Assembly (NCBI GenBank): GCA_019973155.2
Contig: BPQB01000001.1
Coordinates: 1,984,001 to 2,048,000, forward strand
Source: Phanerochaete sordida
Lineage: Eukaryota; Basidiomycota; Agaricomycetes; Polyporales; Phanerochaetaceae
Length of the DNA: 64,000 nucleotides
Reading direction: 5' to 3'
Below, piece after piece: positions 34,776-46,099 of this stretch. Numbering within the stretch: the stretch's first letter is position 1; the number at the start of each line of letters is the position of its first letter. Below the pieces are notes generated by a model. The model did not search any database. It saw nothing but the letters and a program-made list of their open reading frames with translations, and was not told where the DNA came from. The position numbers and the translations under genes were made by a program.

Positions 34776-36252
34776 ATGTCTTCAGATCCACGTCACCCTG
34801 GCTCCCTCGTTCCCCGCTCACAGCACGATCCGGCCCTCGTCGAGCTGATGCGGTCCCATGTCACAGGAGACATGGTCTCCTACATCGCACTCCAAGCGAT
34901 GCGGGTCATCAACCTTGCGGACGAGATCCCTCCAGCCAACCTTCCGACTCCGCCGCACACTCCCCAGCGAGCGTCGTTCACCGAACAGGACAAGGCGCGG
35001 CTCCAGGCGAGGCAGCCATGGCTTCCTGCACTGCGAGAGTTCATCGTTACTCTGATCACCGAGTCGAACGTGCAAGTGCCGACGCTGCTGACGACGTTGA
35101 TATATCTCGAGCGCCTGAGGAGCAAGCTACCCAAGGTCGCGAGAGGTACGCATACAGCCAACTATATCAACTAGGCTTGACCTAATGTCCACTCGTTTTC
35201 TAGGCATGCCCTGCACGAGGCATCGTGTGTTCCTGGCGACCCTCATCGTTGCGGCGAAGTATCTCAACGACTCGTCGCCGAAGAACAAGCACTGGGCTAA
35301 CTTCGGCAAGCTCTTCGGTACCGACGAGATCAACCTCATGGAGAAGCAGCTCTTGTTCCTCTTGGACTACGACCTGCGCTTTGACGAAGCTGAGGCTATC
35401 CAGCACTTCGCGCCGTTCATGCACAAGCGTGCGGAAGCCGCCAAGGAGACCCGTGCCGCCGCTGTCACTCGTGCCAAGGCTCGTGTCCAGGCGCATATCT
35501 CGATGCCGCCCACCCCTCCTCACGACGTGGTCTCGCATGCGAGTCGCTCTGCTTCGCCCGTTCCTCCCGCTCCTGCTTCCCCAGCGTCTTCGGGTGTTCG
35601 AAGCATCGTCAAACGTATCTCGACGACGTACCTGGCTATCTCGTCTGGCAACAACGCTGCGCGCCCTCGTCCTTTGTCTCGTGCGTCTTCCTCAAGCACC
35701 CTTGGGACTGCTAGCGCTAGCGGCGACTCCGAGTCTGGCTGCACTACCTCGAGCTCAAACAGTACCTGCTCTTCGCCCGCCACCTCTGTGTCGTCCCTCA
35801 GCGAGAACGAGGCCGATAGCAAGGCCATCGCCATCGTTGGCGACTCTGACAAGCCGTTCGTCCTTGGATCTGTGCCCTCTCACGCCATCCGTCAAGGCCG
35901 CAAAGTGTCTACTGCTTCGACGTGCACCATCAAAGGAGACTCGGGCAACACGAAAGCGGCCATGTCTCCGTCGGACTCTCTGAAGCGCGTCACCTTGGAC
36001 GTCGAGCTCTCCCGCGCCATCGGCGGGAAGGTGGTGCCCAGCAAGCGCACTCTATCCCAGAGTCTCAGCCAGAGCAACTCTGCTGGCGGATTCCTCAGTC
36101 GCATGTTCGGCTCCAGCGCGAAGGGACAAGGTCAAGAGAAGGATGTCTCCGAGCAGCCGGAGGGACCAGAGACGCTTGGCGCACTGCGCCGGCTGACGTC
36201 GTCGAAGTCGACGCTCTTCCGCGCTCAGCAAGCTCAGGACATGGAAGCTTAG
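34776..36252 (+). CDS. G1/S-type cyclin, PCL1/PCL2-like
   Basis: Exons 34776..35145 and 35204..36252; 472 residues. The cyclin box spans about residues 78-225: WLPALREFIVTLITESNV, VPTLLTTLIYLERLRSKLP, TRHRVFLATLIVAAKYLND, SPKNKHWANFGKLFGTDEIN and MEKQLLFLLDYDLRFDE. This order and spacing match Pcl1/Pcl2 of yeast and Pas1 of fission yeast, which bind Pho85-type CDKs and act at the G1/S transition and in polarity. The C-terminal half is Ser/Ala-rich, probably disordered, with many potential S/TP sites. An alternative acceptor (CTAG near 35175) is less likely because it changes the frame. It is the third Pho85-class cyclin in the window. Confidence 0.88.
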
Positions 36253-36867
36253 GCGATGCTCCTACGATCTGCCACGAACCATTACGGAAAATATGACATT
36301 CACGATTCGGACGTCCACTCCTTCCTCTCCATCTCTCCCTTTTCTAACAAGGACCTCGGACATGGACCGCCTGGTTAATTTTTCAGCTTCGTTTTGTTCA
36401 CTTTATTGGACAGTGTGTTCAACTCCTACCCTTCCTTTCACCAGTTCCGCTATTACAGCCTTTCTACTATTCTTCGTACTGTCACAGCGCTCTTAGCCTT
36501 TTTCACATTTTACATTAGGTTCGCCGTGCAGTTCACATTACTATTTCTACATTCATTGGACACTATCACAGACTATACGTAGCTTCGGCTCGTTTATCGT
36601 AGAGGCCAATAACATCCACCTTGCCTCCTTACTTCCGGCCTGCGGTGTGCGCGTTACGTCCTGTTACCGCGTCTGTACGTGACTGTGATGTGTGGTGACC
36701 GTGACGGCGGGCGCGAGGAAGACGCGATGCGCTTGTGGTTCAGCCGACGTCCGAAGATGCTGCGTCGGGCTCGACTGGCCACGACAACACCTTGGACCAT
36801 GCCACATTGCCTCGCCACACTATATTCCCTATCATAGCCACACTGCTCATTCACTCGCTCCCCGACT
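36253..36867. other. Intergenic region
   Basis: 615 bp between two plus-strand genes; AT-rich in its first 350 bp (cyclin 3' UTR), then GC-rich towards the transporter start. No gene or RNA recognised. Confidence 0.45.
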
Positions 36868-38151
36868 ATGCTCTCCGATATCTCTCTTGCTCTCATTTCA
36901 GACTGGGCCACCACCCTCACTCTAATCTTCGGTGGCTGCTGTAGGTGAGCGCAGCAAAGCTTGCACACCTGGCCAGAGCTGACCAGGTTTGCAGCAATGC
37001 ACTCACACTAGAACAACTTACATCACACTACCCAAACTCCGGGTCTCTAATCACATTTGCGCAATTTCTTGCCATCTCTATTCATGGCCTACCCAAGTTC
37101 ATCGTCTTCACACCATACCCAAAGCTTCGGCCCCGTCGGATACCCCTACTTCCTTATCTCGTCCAAGTCGCTCTCTTCTACGCCGTCTCCCTCCTCAACA
37201 ATGCCGCCTTTGCGTACCGGATACCTATGGCAGTGCACATAATATTCCGTAGCGGTGGGCTGGTAATCAACATGATAATGGGCTATCTGTTACGGGGGAA
37301 ACGGTACGTTCAACGCCACTTGACCATCGGGACTCACGCGAACAGATTGCAGATATTCCCCCTCACAGATCGCGAGTGTGCTGCTCGTGACAGCCGGCGT
37401 AATCCTAACAACGCTCTCTGCCTCCAAGCCCAAACCGGCCAAGACAAGCCAGCTTACCGGCCAGGCTGCCCCAGACCACACGAAGACTTACGTTCTTGGC
37501 ATATCCATCCTCACACTCGCCTTGGTCTTGTCCGGTTTCCTCGGCATGGTGCAAGACAAGACCTTCGCCACATACGTCCGGAACGCCCCTCCGTCTGCCA
37601 AGGATGCTGAAGGCAAAGCACCGGTCGAGCAGCCCCCGGCATGGCAGGAATCGATGTTCTACCTCCATCTGCTCTCGATGCCGATGTTCTACTTCCTCCG
37701 GGACGACCTCGTCTCGCAGTTCACGGCGCTGAACGCGAGCCCGACGATGCAGCTCGTCGTACCGACGCCGCTGCCGCTCGCGGCCCCGTCGCGCGGGGAC
37801 ATCTACACGGCGAGCAACGCGTCCGTGCCGCTCGCCAACCTCGCGTCGATCTCGCTGCCCAGCGGGTACGTCCCGCTCGTGCTCAACACGCTCACGCAGA
37901 TCGTGTGTGTCGCAGGCGTGCACCGCCTCACCGCGCGCGTGTCCTCGCTCACCGTGACGCTCGTGCTCGTTGTCCGCAAGGCTGTCTCGCTTCTCATCAG
38001 CGTGCTCATGTTCGGCTCGCGCGGCGTCGAGGAGCCCGGCAGCAGGGCCATGATGTGGGTTGGTGCAGCGATGGTCCTCGTCGGGACAGTGGCGTACTCG
38101 CTCGCGTCGCGGGGGCCGCCGAAGGTAGAAGAGAAGGTCAAGCGGGAGTGA
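36868..38151 (+). CDS. UDP-N-acetylglucosamine transporter, YEA4/SLC35B4 family
   Basis: Exons 36868..36944, 36995..37303 and 37353..38151; 394 residues. About ten hydrophobic segments are visible. Family blocks are CSNALTLEQLTSHYPNSGSLITFAQFL near the N-terminus, AVSLLNNAAFAYRIPMAVHIIFRSGGLVINM, GYLLRGKRYSPSQIASVLLVTAGVILTTL, and the C-terminal VTLVLVVRKAVSLLISVLMF. These match the drug/metabolite-transporter superfamily branch of Yea4 and SLC35B4, which import UDP-GlcNAc (and UDP-xylose) into the ER or Golgi, in fungi for chitin and glycan synthesis. It ends with a Lys-rich tail (EEKVKRE). The gene converges on CBP80 with 158 bp between stops. Confidence 0.88.
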
Positions 38152-38309
38152 AGGAGCTGAATGTCACGGACATGGATGGGTATTTACGTGCACGCACAAT
38201 GTAATCACAGCACTCGCATTGGATTAATGACGACGACACTACAAGATAACTACTCTGCATACATTGATACGCGGATGAGTACTGTACAAGAGCACGCTTT
38301 GAGAGCGAT

Positions 38310-41300
38310 TTATACGTCTTGGCCGGTGGTGACGTTCCAAATTTTGCGGAAGGTGTCGACAGCGGGATCGCCAGCATTGCCGACCTTAGCAAAGGATACA
38401 GTGCCGAGAGTCGTCGCGTAGTTGCGCAAATACGGAGAGTACTGTTGGCAAGAGTTAATAAGAGCTCGCCCAACAGCACGCTTAGCGGACGTACAAGACG
38501 GCAGAAGTGGCGGTACCAGCCCCAGGTGCCCCAAGTCACCCAGTCGGCTTCGCTCCAGTTCGCGCGATTGTGCCATCCGTTCTCTGAGATGACGGTCTTG
38601 GCGGTCGGGTTCGGGTTCGTGGCAGAGGCAAGACAGTCGACGAAGCCGTCGAGGGTCCTGGACAAAGCCGCCTTCTGCTCGCGAGTCAGCGTGGCGAACG
38701 CCTTGAGAGCGGTCGTCAGCGCCGGAGACTCAGGCTCAGGCACTTCTGGTACTTCTGGCACGTCTATCATGTTGCGTGTCAGTGAACATTTCTTCAATGA
38801 GCAAGGAGCAGATTTACCAGGCTTGACCTCCGTGTCAACCTCCATGGAGGTGCCGTTGCTGACGATGGCCATTGCCGCCTTTTCATCTGCCTCCTTGCGG
38901 AGGGCAGACACCTTCCTGCGTGCGATGACGACACGTCCGTTCGCCTTGTTCAGCGCGCTCTTGATGACATCCCACTGCAGCGAGCTGAGGCTCGGGTGCG
39001 TCGACCCGGCGATGCGCTCGACGCCGTGGGTGAACGCCCACGAGACGACGTCGGTGGGGTCGACGATCTGGTACTGCATGAGCTTGTCGAAGACGATGAC
39101 GATCATGTGCTTGCTGTGGCTCCAGAAGTCGGAGACGGCGGTGAGGATGTCCATGCGCGCCTCGAGATTCGACACACCCGTTGTCGAGATGCTGCCTGAC
39201 GCGAGGTTCCGGAGCAGCGGCAGGTACCGCTCGATCGCGTTCAGGAAGTGCGAGAACGAGCGCGAGCCGATGTGCAGCAGCGACTGCACCGCGATTGAGC
39301 GAATGACGGAGTCTGTGTTCGTGTCGCTGTCCGTTGTCTCGAGCGAGTTCTTGACAGACTCAAGATGTGACATGACGTCCTCTGCCTTGGCTCGGCCGCG
39401 AAGCAAGCCAAGCACCGTCTGAGCAGCATCGTAGTGAGGGCGGGCTGGACAGACATTGTATCAACGCGCCGTTCGCGACTACAGTTCTGATCACCGTACC
39501 GGGGTCATCGTACTCGTAGTCGGGCCCAGGAGCTTCCGAAGGCACCACTCGATTGTCTGGGTTTTGCATCGGCTCTGGTAAAGTTTTGAGTATGCGATCG
39601 TAGTACGACAAGCGAATCTCGAAGTCGATGGCGTTACGCATAAACACACGCTTCGGGTGCTGCAACGACAGATCGAGGTCGGGAATCCTGGTGTTCATTA
39701 GGACGTTGACTACTTTTATTCATTCATGGCACTCACCATTCCTTCCAAACCCACTGGAAGCCGAAGTTGCTCATGTGGATGGCAAACCAATCGATAAGGC
39801 GAGAAGCGAGAGCTACGTCGAGGCCGTCCGCAAGCAATCCGTACAACTTTCGGATAGATTTGCCGACTGCCGGACCGACAGTACTGGGAGACAGCTTGCA
39901 CAGTTCGGTGATCAGGGCGATGTAGTAGATTGTCTTGTGTTGCGGGTCTGGTAGCAAAAACAGAGTCCCAAGGATAGTCTAGTGCGCACTACGTCAATAC
40001 CAGCAAGAACAGGCTTATAATACGGGCACAAACCTCGATGACCGTAGACTCAAGCTGCCAGTCCTTGCCGGCGACCGGTTCTTGTGGAGGAGCTCCAGGT
40101 CGCGGCTTGAAAGTACCATGGGGCAACCACTTGGGGAACTCGAGCAAGAGTCGAGCGCACTCTTTGCGGTTGATCTCGAAGATGTCGATCAAGTCTAGAA
40201 TCCCCGCGCGAATAGCGTACCCGACAGGAGTGGTTGGGTCGGGCGTAACCTTTGTGTGATGTATCAGTACAGAGCACAGCGTGTGAGTGATAGATATCTC
40301 CTTACATCGTTATCAAAGAGGCGGACATAGTAGTCTGGCCACTCCTCCTTCTTAACCTGAGCATCTTCGCCGGTGTCGGTAGACAAGGCATCCAGCTCGA
40401 TGACCTCGGGTGGCACAAGCACAGATGGTAGGTCGAACGGGGCATCTGCGAAGTCCGGGGAAACCGTGTAGGGCTGAAGGACGATGTCTGAAGTCTGTGC
40501 GAAATCTGAGGAATTCAGGATTTGTACAGCCGCAAGCGCCGCTTCAAGAATCTACAGTTATAGCGCATGCATTCGTCAATGAGGAAGACAGGAGATGAAC
40601 AGAGCACTTACCTCGTCAGCAGTCTCTATGGGGTCGTTCGTAGGGTAAAGTTTCACTGTTGGTTGGACGAGGGCCTTGTTGTCGCCTATCGACTCGATAT
40701 AAGACTGGATTGAAGTGGTGATCTCGGAAACATTCGCGCTAGTCTTCGCCTTAATTTCTGCCCCGGACTGCACTCAAATGAGATCATTGCATTCTTGAGT
40801 TCAAGCTGGAACGCACCATGATGAGGCCCTCCACGGCACACAAGGCAGCTTGCTTAGCACGACCATGAGAGACTCCGAACTCGTCCAGGACCGCAGTGAA
40901 TGACTTGAGTAAGTCAAACATAGACTGCGGCGACACGACCTTGGCCGTCGTCAAATGTGCGAAGAAGTGTACCTTGGAACAGCATAAGAGAGGACAGAGA
41001 AGGGAGGCCAACGTTGTACTTACACAAAGCCTAGTGTCTCTCCATGAAAGTTTGTCCAAGTACGCCTGGAATCCTTTCCAGAAATCTTCGAGAACCTGGC
41101 GACCCAACGAGGTTGCAGTGGTATCCTCGCCTGATGAGGGTTTGTCGTGTAGAAGACGTGTCAGAGCAGCATAGTAAGGAATTTTGTAGGGCTGTTCTGT
41201 CACACTATACAACGTGAGTCGATTGGAGCCGGCCAGTGAGAAGGGGAAGTGCGTACGCTATACGAACGGACTCGGAGAGGTATGAAATATTGATAGGAGT

Positions 41301-41582
41301 AGTTTCGCAGATCTGTTCAACTAGTCGTGGTAGCTCTTGGTCGCCATCCTTTGCGACAACGTGAACACGTTTCTGAATTATATCGAAAAGTACCACGTAC
41401 CACCTCTCCCAACCGGATGATTGATGCTCTCAGCTTCTGCTCGGGAGACTCGTACACCGGCTCTCGTCGGTCATAGTCATGATCTGAGAGACAAACGCTC
41501 AGCCTGCTTTCTCTGCGAATAGATATGATTATCTCTCACCTCTGTTCCTCCGCCTATAGCCGCCACCTCCATTGTAACTCAT
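38310..41582 (-). CDS. CBP80: Nuclear cap-binding protein large subunit (CBP80/NCBP1)
   Basis: Thirteen exons on the minus strand: 41582..41540, 41483..41401, 41348..41257, 41204..41024, 40972..40817, 40767..40612, 40551..40306, 40249..40034, 39978..39737, 39687..39500, 39444..38818, 38763..38495 and 38441..38310; 876 residues, all phases closing. It starts MSYNGGGGYRRRNRD and has the conserved ESPEQKLRASIIRLGE, followed by three MIF4G-type helical domains. The segment FMRNAIDFEIRLSYYDRILKTLPE and the C-terminal WGWYRHFCRLYSPYLRNYATTLG are typical of CBP80. With CBP20 it binds the m7G cap of nuclear transcripts and promotes splicing, 3' processing and export. A short DVPEVPEVPEPE linker sits in the C-terminal part. 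It is divergent from the PPR-like gene. Confidence 0.93.
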
Positions 41583-42080
41583 GGTGGTATGTTACAGACA
41601 ACTTTCGAGGTGGACGTCACCAGCGACCTCGTTCACGACAGGCGAAAGGTCTTGGGCAAGACTCCGGCCTTATGCACAAAGTTCCACGCGTGAATGGCTG
41701 AAAACAGCGGCTTTTATACGTGCTTTCTCTCTGGGGGAGAGCGAAGCCCGGCGGTGGAAGAGTTCGACTTGAACTGGGCAGACGCCCGGCCCAGTAAGCA
41801 TCCAACATCGGCATTAGACGCCCATGTGACGGCCTCTGCCGCGGTGTGCAGACGCTGGCGGGGAGACCACGGCCTGCTCTTGCGAGCCTCCTCCTCCGCC
41901 GCCTCCGCCGCCTCTTACGCTCGTTTACTGGTCTCTGCGCTGCACTGAACCGGCAGCGAAGGACGCTCTCCGAGTGGCGTCGGCCCCGTCTTCACCAGCT
42001 GTCTGGTATGTCCCCGGACTACCTCGCCGCCGCGAGTTCTGCCTCAACGTTTATTTCACTATGCCAGTAATGCGAGACTC
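41583..42080. other. Divergent intergenic region with CBP80 promoter
   Basis: 498 bp between the CBP80 start (minus) and the PPR-like gene start (plus). A minus-strand TATA box lies at 41711-41718; the right half shows runs of TCC/GCC triplets and no TATA box for the plus-strand gene. Confidence 0.5.
41711..41718 (-). promoter_or_regulatory. TATA box of CBP80
   Basis: On the minus strand the sequence reads TATAAAAG, 129 bp upstream of the CBP80 start codon at 41582. The spacing suits a fungal core promoter. Confidence 0.5.
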
Positions 42081-45038
42081 ATGCAATGCATTTGGTCGAC
42101 AACGGCCAGAGCAACTCTGCGGGGCGTTCCGTGGAGGAGATCGTCTTTATGCACGTCGACTAGTCCCTGGGCATCATGGTACGTGCAAAGGTTGTCATTG
42201 TCCACGGCAGAGCTCATCGGAGACCAATTTAGGTGCTTACCACGATCCCCTGCATCCTTACGCTACGCCCACACCGCGACATCGCCAGCACGGTCCCTCG
42301 ATGACTCTACCAACAGCTCGTCGTCGTCACCACGGAGTGTGCCGACCGTCCAGCTCTTCGAGACGGATGCTGGCGTCTCCTCAATGACAGCGGCACAGAT
42401 CTCTCGTGCTGCTGCTCAGGCCGTCCGTGCTTCTACTCTTCAGGACGCGCTGTATATCGTGCAATCCCTGCGCTACTCGCTTGCAACGCCTAGCGAGAAA
42501 GAACAGGTGTACGAACTCGAGGAGATCTACCGAACCACTCGCCGTTCACCGCTCGATACCCATATTCCCTTCCAACCTATCGACTTTGGTCAACAGGTAT
42601 CCCCTCGTCTTGCCGCCCACAGTCTTTTACACAGTCTTCTGCGTCAAGGTCGCTCATACGAAGCTGCTAAGTACGCAGAGCTCTTCATGAAACAAGGAGT
42701 TCGCCTGCGTCCACATACTCTGCACGCCACAGTCAAGGCGCTTTGCGACAGCGACAAGACCGTTTGGAACCCTTCCCTCACACTCGCATCTTTCCGCGGT
42801 CTGGGCAACCGTCAAGTTCTATCCAAACATCCCGTTCCGAACACATACACTGCAACGGCTGCCGCTGCTCGCATCCTACTCCATGCTCGTAAATACGGCC
42901 AGGAGCGCCTTGAATGTTCGTACGACGCCCTCGTCCGTGCGTGTATCATTCAAGGCGAAATTTTGATCGCCGCCTTGCTGTTCGCCCTCCTTGTCAAGGA
43001 CTGGCAGGTCCGCTCCGCTTGTCAGCTAGCGGAGGTCGAAGGTAAAGCGACAGGCGATGCAGCAGTAGGTGACGAGCACCTGGGTCCGGCCATTCATAGC
43101 GAACAGGTTCGCCGAAGCTTGAACATCGACAACCTACTGCGTCGAACAGTCAAGCATGGGGAAGACTACCTCCCGCAGACGTTCTTTCTGAAAGCGCCGT
43201 TTCCCTCCGTTGGGCTCTTGAAGCAGATCACTGGCGGGATTGAAGCTGCTTTACTCGAACGAGCCGGCTATGAAGACAGTAGCGAACTCTTACAGGAGCC
43301 GCTCCAAGCTTTGGCAGTCCTTGCAATGCTTGTGGAAGAAGGCGACATACACTTCGGCAAACTGTCCCCCCTCATACGAGCACTCTACATGGTCCCCAAA
43401 ACCGAACATCGCATCTGGAAGCATCAAGCCGGGACGCCTGTGCAGCTCAATGCGCATACGTATTTCCACGGTTTACTGTCGAAGATGGTCAAGTCGCTCA
43501 AGGATCCGTCCCTCATGAAGCTACCCGAGCTAGATAGCCGCGCTTGCAATTCGTTGCTGCACTATACCCTTCGACATCGCCTATCCCCTTCGCTGGCCTC
43601 CGCTGTCCTTGAACACATGGTCGTCGATCGCGGATTGTCACCAAGTCCTGCAACGATCAATGTTCTCATCCGTTCTGGCACGGTACTCAGGCGAAAAGAC
43701 ATAAGCGAAACGGCACTGCGTATCCTTCGCCGTCTCAACGGACGGGATCCCGACGCTCCGGTGGATCTCCAACCTCGCGTCGCATTTCGGGGCAGCCGCA
43801 AGCGGAACATCCGTGTAGGCTCCTCATTTGATAAGGCACAGAGCAGACTGCGCGAAGAATCAATCTCATTCCCGAAGGAGATGCTGGTTCGAAAAGGTCA
43901 GGTGCAAGCAGACGAAGCAACGATCGTCAGCTTCGTTGTCCACCTCACTTCGACAGGGAAGCCAGAGGTCATCTCGACAGTGCTATTTGATATACTCCCG
44001 GAGCTCACCACCGTTGATCACCCCTCGTGGGGTCATCTGTCGCCCGAGGAACGCATCGTTGACCTGGACGGCACACGCGAAGAGAGCGTCAAGCGCGGCG
44101 TCACCCTTGGTCCACACTTCCTCACAGCTGTGCTGAATGCTCTGGCGAAGACAGGCAAGACAGGGCTGGCAGAACGACTCTGGCTCTTCGCGAAGACTGC
44201 AGAGCGTGCGAGTTGGATCGAAGGCTTCTGTCCCGGTACCGAACCTTGGTGCCTGCCCGTCTCCGCGTATACTTCCATGATGACGTGTTACGCCAACGAA
44301 GGTCGGAAGGGCCTACCGCTTCGGAAGGTCGCAGAGGATGGACAAGTCATGTGGGTGCCGCGGACCAACAACTACGTCCGTGGTTGGGCGCGCCTTGTTT
44401 TCAGGACCCAGCGCGCTGAGGGCGGCGAGAGCAAGCACTGGAAGCGCTTCAGAGCTGCCCGGACGATGGCTCGGAACCTCCTCAGGTCCATGCTGTCCGG
44501 TACCAGTGCCGTACTGCGGTCTTTGCTCAACCTCGAGGAGACAATGGACGCAGTCAATGCGAAGATCGTTGGCCCTCTTCCTACGCCAGACGCACGCTTC
44601 TTCAACGCCGCCCTCAAGGTTTTCCGTCCCTTGCCGACCATGTTACCTCGTCGTCTGCGTACGACCCGCTCCAGAATCCGGCGGTTCCTGCGCTGGGCAC
44701 ACGCTGTATACGGCCGACACGGAAGGAGGTCGGAGCACTGGGACATCCTTCTGCAGGAGATTGCGGAGGCGATGATCAACGCAGGCTACTCTGTACCTCC
44801 TGCTTTCCGACACCTCTTCATCGGGCGTTACGGTCCTGGTGTGGCGGGTTTCCGGCAGCCCATTCCGCTCGACTACTCGCCCTTCTCATACCCGCGCCCG
44901 CGGTACCCCTTCCGCCCATACGCCTTGCCCACTTCAAAAAAGAGGGGTCTCCCCATCAGACGCTCGCATCCCGGACAGCGCAAAGATCATACTCACGAGG
45001 AGCCTACTGCAGACACAAATGTACCATCTTCTCCGTAA
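42081..45038 (+). CDS. Mitochondrial PPR-like helical-repeat protein
   Basis: Exons 42081..42178 and 42233..45038; 967 residues. The N-terminus (MQCIWSTTARATLRGVPWRR...) is rich in Arg, Ser and Thr without acidic residues for 50 positions, a good mitochondrial presequence. The body is made of helical pairs resembling pentatricopeptide repeats, for example AAHSLLHSLLRQGRSYEAAK, TINVLIRSGTVLRRKDISET and FLTAVLNALAKTGKTGLAER. PPR proteins in fungi bind mitochondrial transcripts and support their stability or translation; the target cannot be inferred. The 54-nt intron (42179..42232) is a multiple of three without stops, so an unspliced form is possible. The C-terminus is basic and Pro/Tyr-rich. 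It converges with mtIF3 with 65 bp between stops. Confidence 0.72.
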   Translation: MQCIWSTTARATLRGVPWRRSSLCTSTSPWASWYVQRLSLSTAELIGDQFRCLPRSPASLRYAHTATSPARSLDDSTNSSSSSPRSVPTVQLFETDAGVSSMTAAQISRAAAQAVRASTLQDALYIVQSLRYSLATPSEKEQVYELEEIYRTTRRSPLDTHIPFQPIDFGQQVSPRLAAHSLLHSLLRQGRSYEAAKYAELFMKQGVRLRPHTLHATVKALCDSDKTVWNPSLTLASFRGLGNRQVLSKHPVPNTYTATAAAARILLHARKYGQERLECSYDALVRACIIQGEILIAALLFALLVKDWQVRSACQLAEVEGKATGDAAVGDEHLGPAIHSEQVRRSLNIDNLLRRTVKHGEDYLPQTFFLKAPFPSVGLLKQITGGIEAALLERAGYEDSSELLQEPLQALAVLAMLVEEGDIHFGKLSPLIRALYMVPKTEHRIWKHQAGTPVQLNAHTYFHGLLSKMVKSLKDPSLMKLPELDSRACNSLLHYTLRHRLSPSLASAVLEHMVVDRGLSPSPATINVLIRSGTVLRRKDISETALRILRRLNGRDPDAPVDLQPRVAFRGSRKRNIRVGSSFDKAQSRLREESISFPKEMLVRKGQVQADEATIVSFVVHLTSTGKPEVISTVLFDILPELTTVDHPSWGHLSPEERIVDLDGTREESVKRGVTLGPHFLTAVLNALAKTGKTGLAERLWLFAKTAERASWIEGFCPGTEPWCLPVSAYTSMMTCYANEGRKGLPLRKVAEDGQVMWVPRTNNYVRGWARLVFRTQRAEGGESKHWKRFRAARTMARNLLRSMLSGTSAVLRSLLNLEETMDAVNAKIVGPLPTPDARFFNAALKVFRPLPTMLPRRLRTTRSRIRRFLRWAHAVYGRHGRRSEHWDILLQEIAEAMINAGYSVPPAFRHLFIGRYGPGVAGFRQPIPLDYSPFSYPRPRYPFRPYALPTSKKRGLPIRRSHPGQRKDHTHEEPTADTNVPSSP

Positions 45039-45103
45039 TCATGTATTATGTTAATGCTAGAGTGGGACAACAAAGAGGCAATGGAACGCATTTGGATTGC
45101 TTG

Positions 45104-46099
45104 CTACACTTTGCTCTGCAGGTAAACAAATCCCCTTCCGTTCGGTAATATGACCCTTTCCTTCCACTCCTCCGCCGTGTCTGTCAACTGGCCGACAACC
45201 TCCTCGATTTTCGCTTCCTTCTCTTCAGGCGTTGGCCAATTTTGTCCTTTCTTTCGGGAGAAAGCGAGTGTCACCCGTTCGCCTTCTTCCAAGGTCTCCC
45301 TGACTTTCCTGAGCTTGTGCTCCAAGTCTCCCTGGGCGACATGCCAGGAGAGTTGGACCTCCTTCTCCTTGATGATGCCGTCCCGCTTCTTCTTGTGCAT
45401 CTCCTTGGCTTTGCGGTACTCGTCCGAGAGGTTGACGGCGCGCACGATGGGGTCCGGGGTATGCGTGACGAGCTCGACGCACCACGTCTTCTTCCACCAC
45501 TTCTCCCTCTTCTCGCCTGCCGCCTCCGCCTGCTCTTCCGTACCCGGCGCCGGGGTCGATGGCCTGTTCCGCACGCTCTGGATGACCTGCGCGAGGTCGG
45601 TCAAGGGTCCCAGCGAGCCAGTGTCGGGGTCGACGAGCCGCACTCGTCGGAACCCGATCTCCTCGTCGCGCGGCTTCCGAGGCGGCTCGGTCGGTTGTGG
45701 AGGTCCTCTGCCTCTCGGTGCGTTGCCGGTGTTGAAGGGCTTGTCTGCGGGGTTGAAAGGTCTTCCTGCGGGGTTGAAAGGTTTCCCTGCGGGATTGAAG
45801 GGTCTCCCTGCGGGATTGAAAGGCCTCCCTGCGGGGTTAAAAGGCCTGCCTGCAGCATTGCTCCTGGGAGGGCCATTAGGATTGCCGCCTCTTGGCGGGG
45901 CACTTGGAGGCTGGGCTGGCCGTCGGGGGATGTGAACGTGGCGGACGCCGCCGAAGACGCTACCGGAGGTCATGGCTGAAGACAAGGGTGATCGCCACAA
46001 GGATTGGGCCTCCCATCCTGCGTTTATTCCTCCTGAGCAAGACGAGATGAATATTTGGGGAATAAAAGACAGAAGGGTGTACGCACCTCTCAGCAACAT
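45104..46099 (-). CDS. Mitochondrial translation initiation factor IF-3
   Basis: Exons 46099..46087 and 46032..45104; 313 residues. The IF3 C-terminal domain is clear: KEVQLSWHVAQGDLEHKLRK, then ETLEEGERVTLAF and the closing strand VILPNGRGFVYLQ. The N-terminal domain is weaker (GFRRVRLVDPDTGSLGPL). IF3 binds the small mitochondrial subunit and prevents premature subunit joining. The spliced start MLLRGGINAGWEAQSLWRSPLSSAM looks like a mitochondrial presequence. The 54-nt intron is stop-free and in frame, and an internal start at 45973 (MTSGSVFGG) is an alternative. Between residues ~50 and 100 a seven-residue unit (NPAGRPF with variants) is repeated about six times, an insertion not normal for the family. 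Confidence 0.85.
   Translation of the reverse strand: MLLRGAYTLLSFIPQIFISSCSGGINAGWEAQSLWRSPLSSAMTSGSVFGGVRHVHIPRRPAQPPSAPPRGGNPNGPPRSNAAGRPFNPAGRPFNPAGRPFNPAGKPFNPAGRPFNPADKPFNTGNAPRGRGPPQPTEPPRKPRDEEIGFRRVRLVDPDTGSLGPLTDLAQVIQSVRNRPSTPAPGTEEQAEAAGEKREKWWKKTWCVELVTHTPDPIVRAVNLSDEYRKAKEMHKKKRDGIIKEKEVQLSWHVAQGDLEHKLRKVRETLEEGERVTLAFSRKKGQNWPTPEEKEAKIEEVVGQLTDTAEEWKERVILPNGRGFVYLQSKV
45731..45860. repeat. 21-bp tandem repeat in the mtIF3 coding region
   Basis: About six copies of a 21-bp unit (plus strand core CTGCGGGGTTGAAAGG) follow each other with few substitutions, encoding the heptad NPAGRPF on the minus strand. Unit length keeps the frame, so copy-number change would not disrupt the gene. 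Confidence 0.85.

Noticed and set aside
37405..37923. 172-codon minus-strand ORF opposite the transporter
   Set aside because: Antisense to well-supported membrane segments of the transporter; Arg/Glu-rich shadow.
45731..45860. CRISPR-like array
   Set aside because: The repeats are contiguous 21-bp units without spacers and are translated as a heptad repeat in mtIF3.
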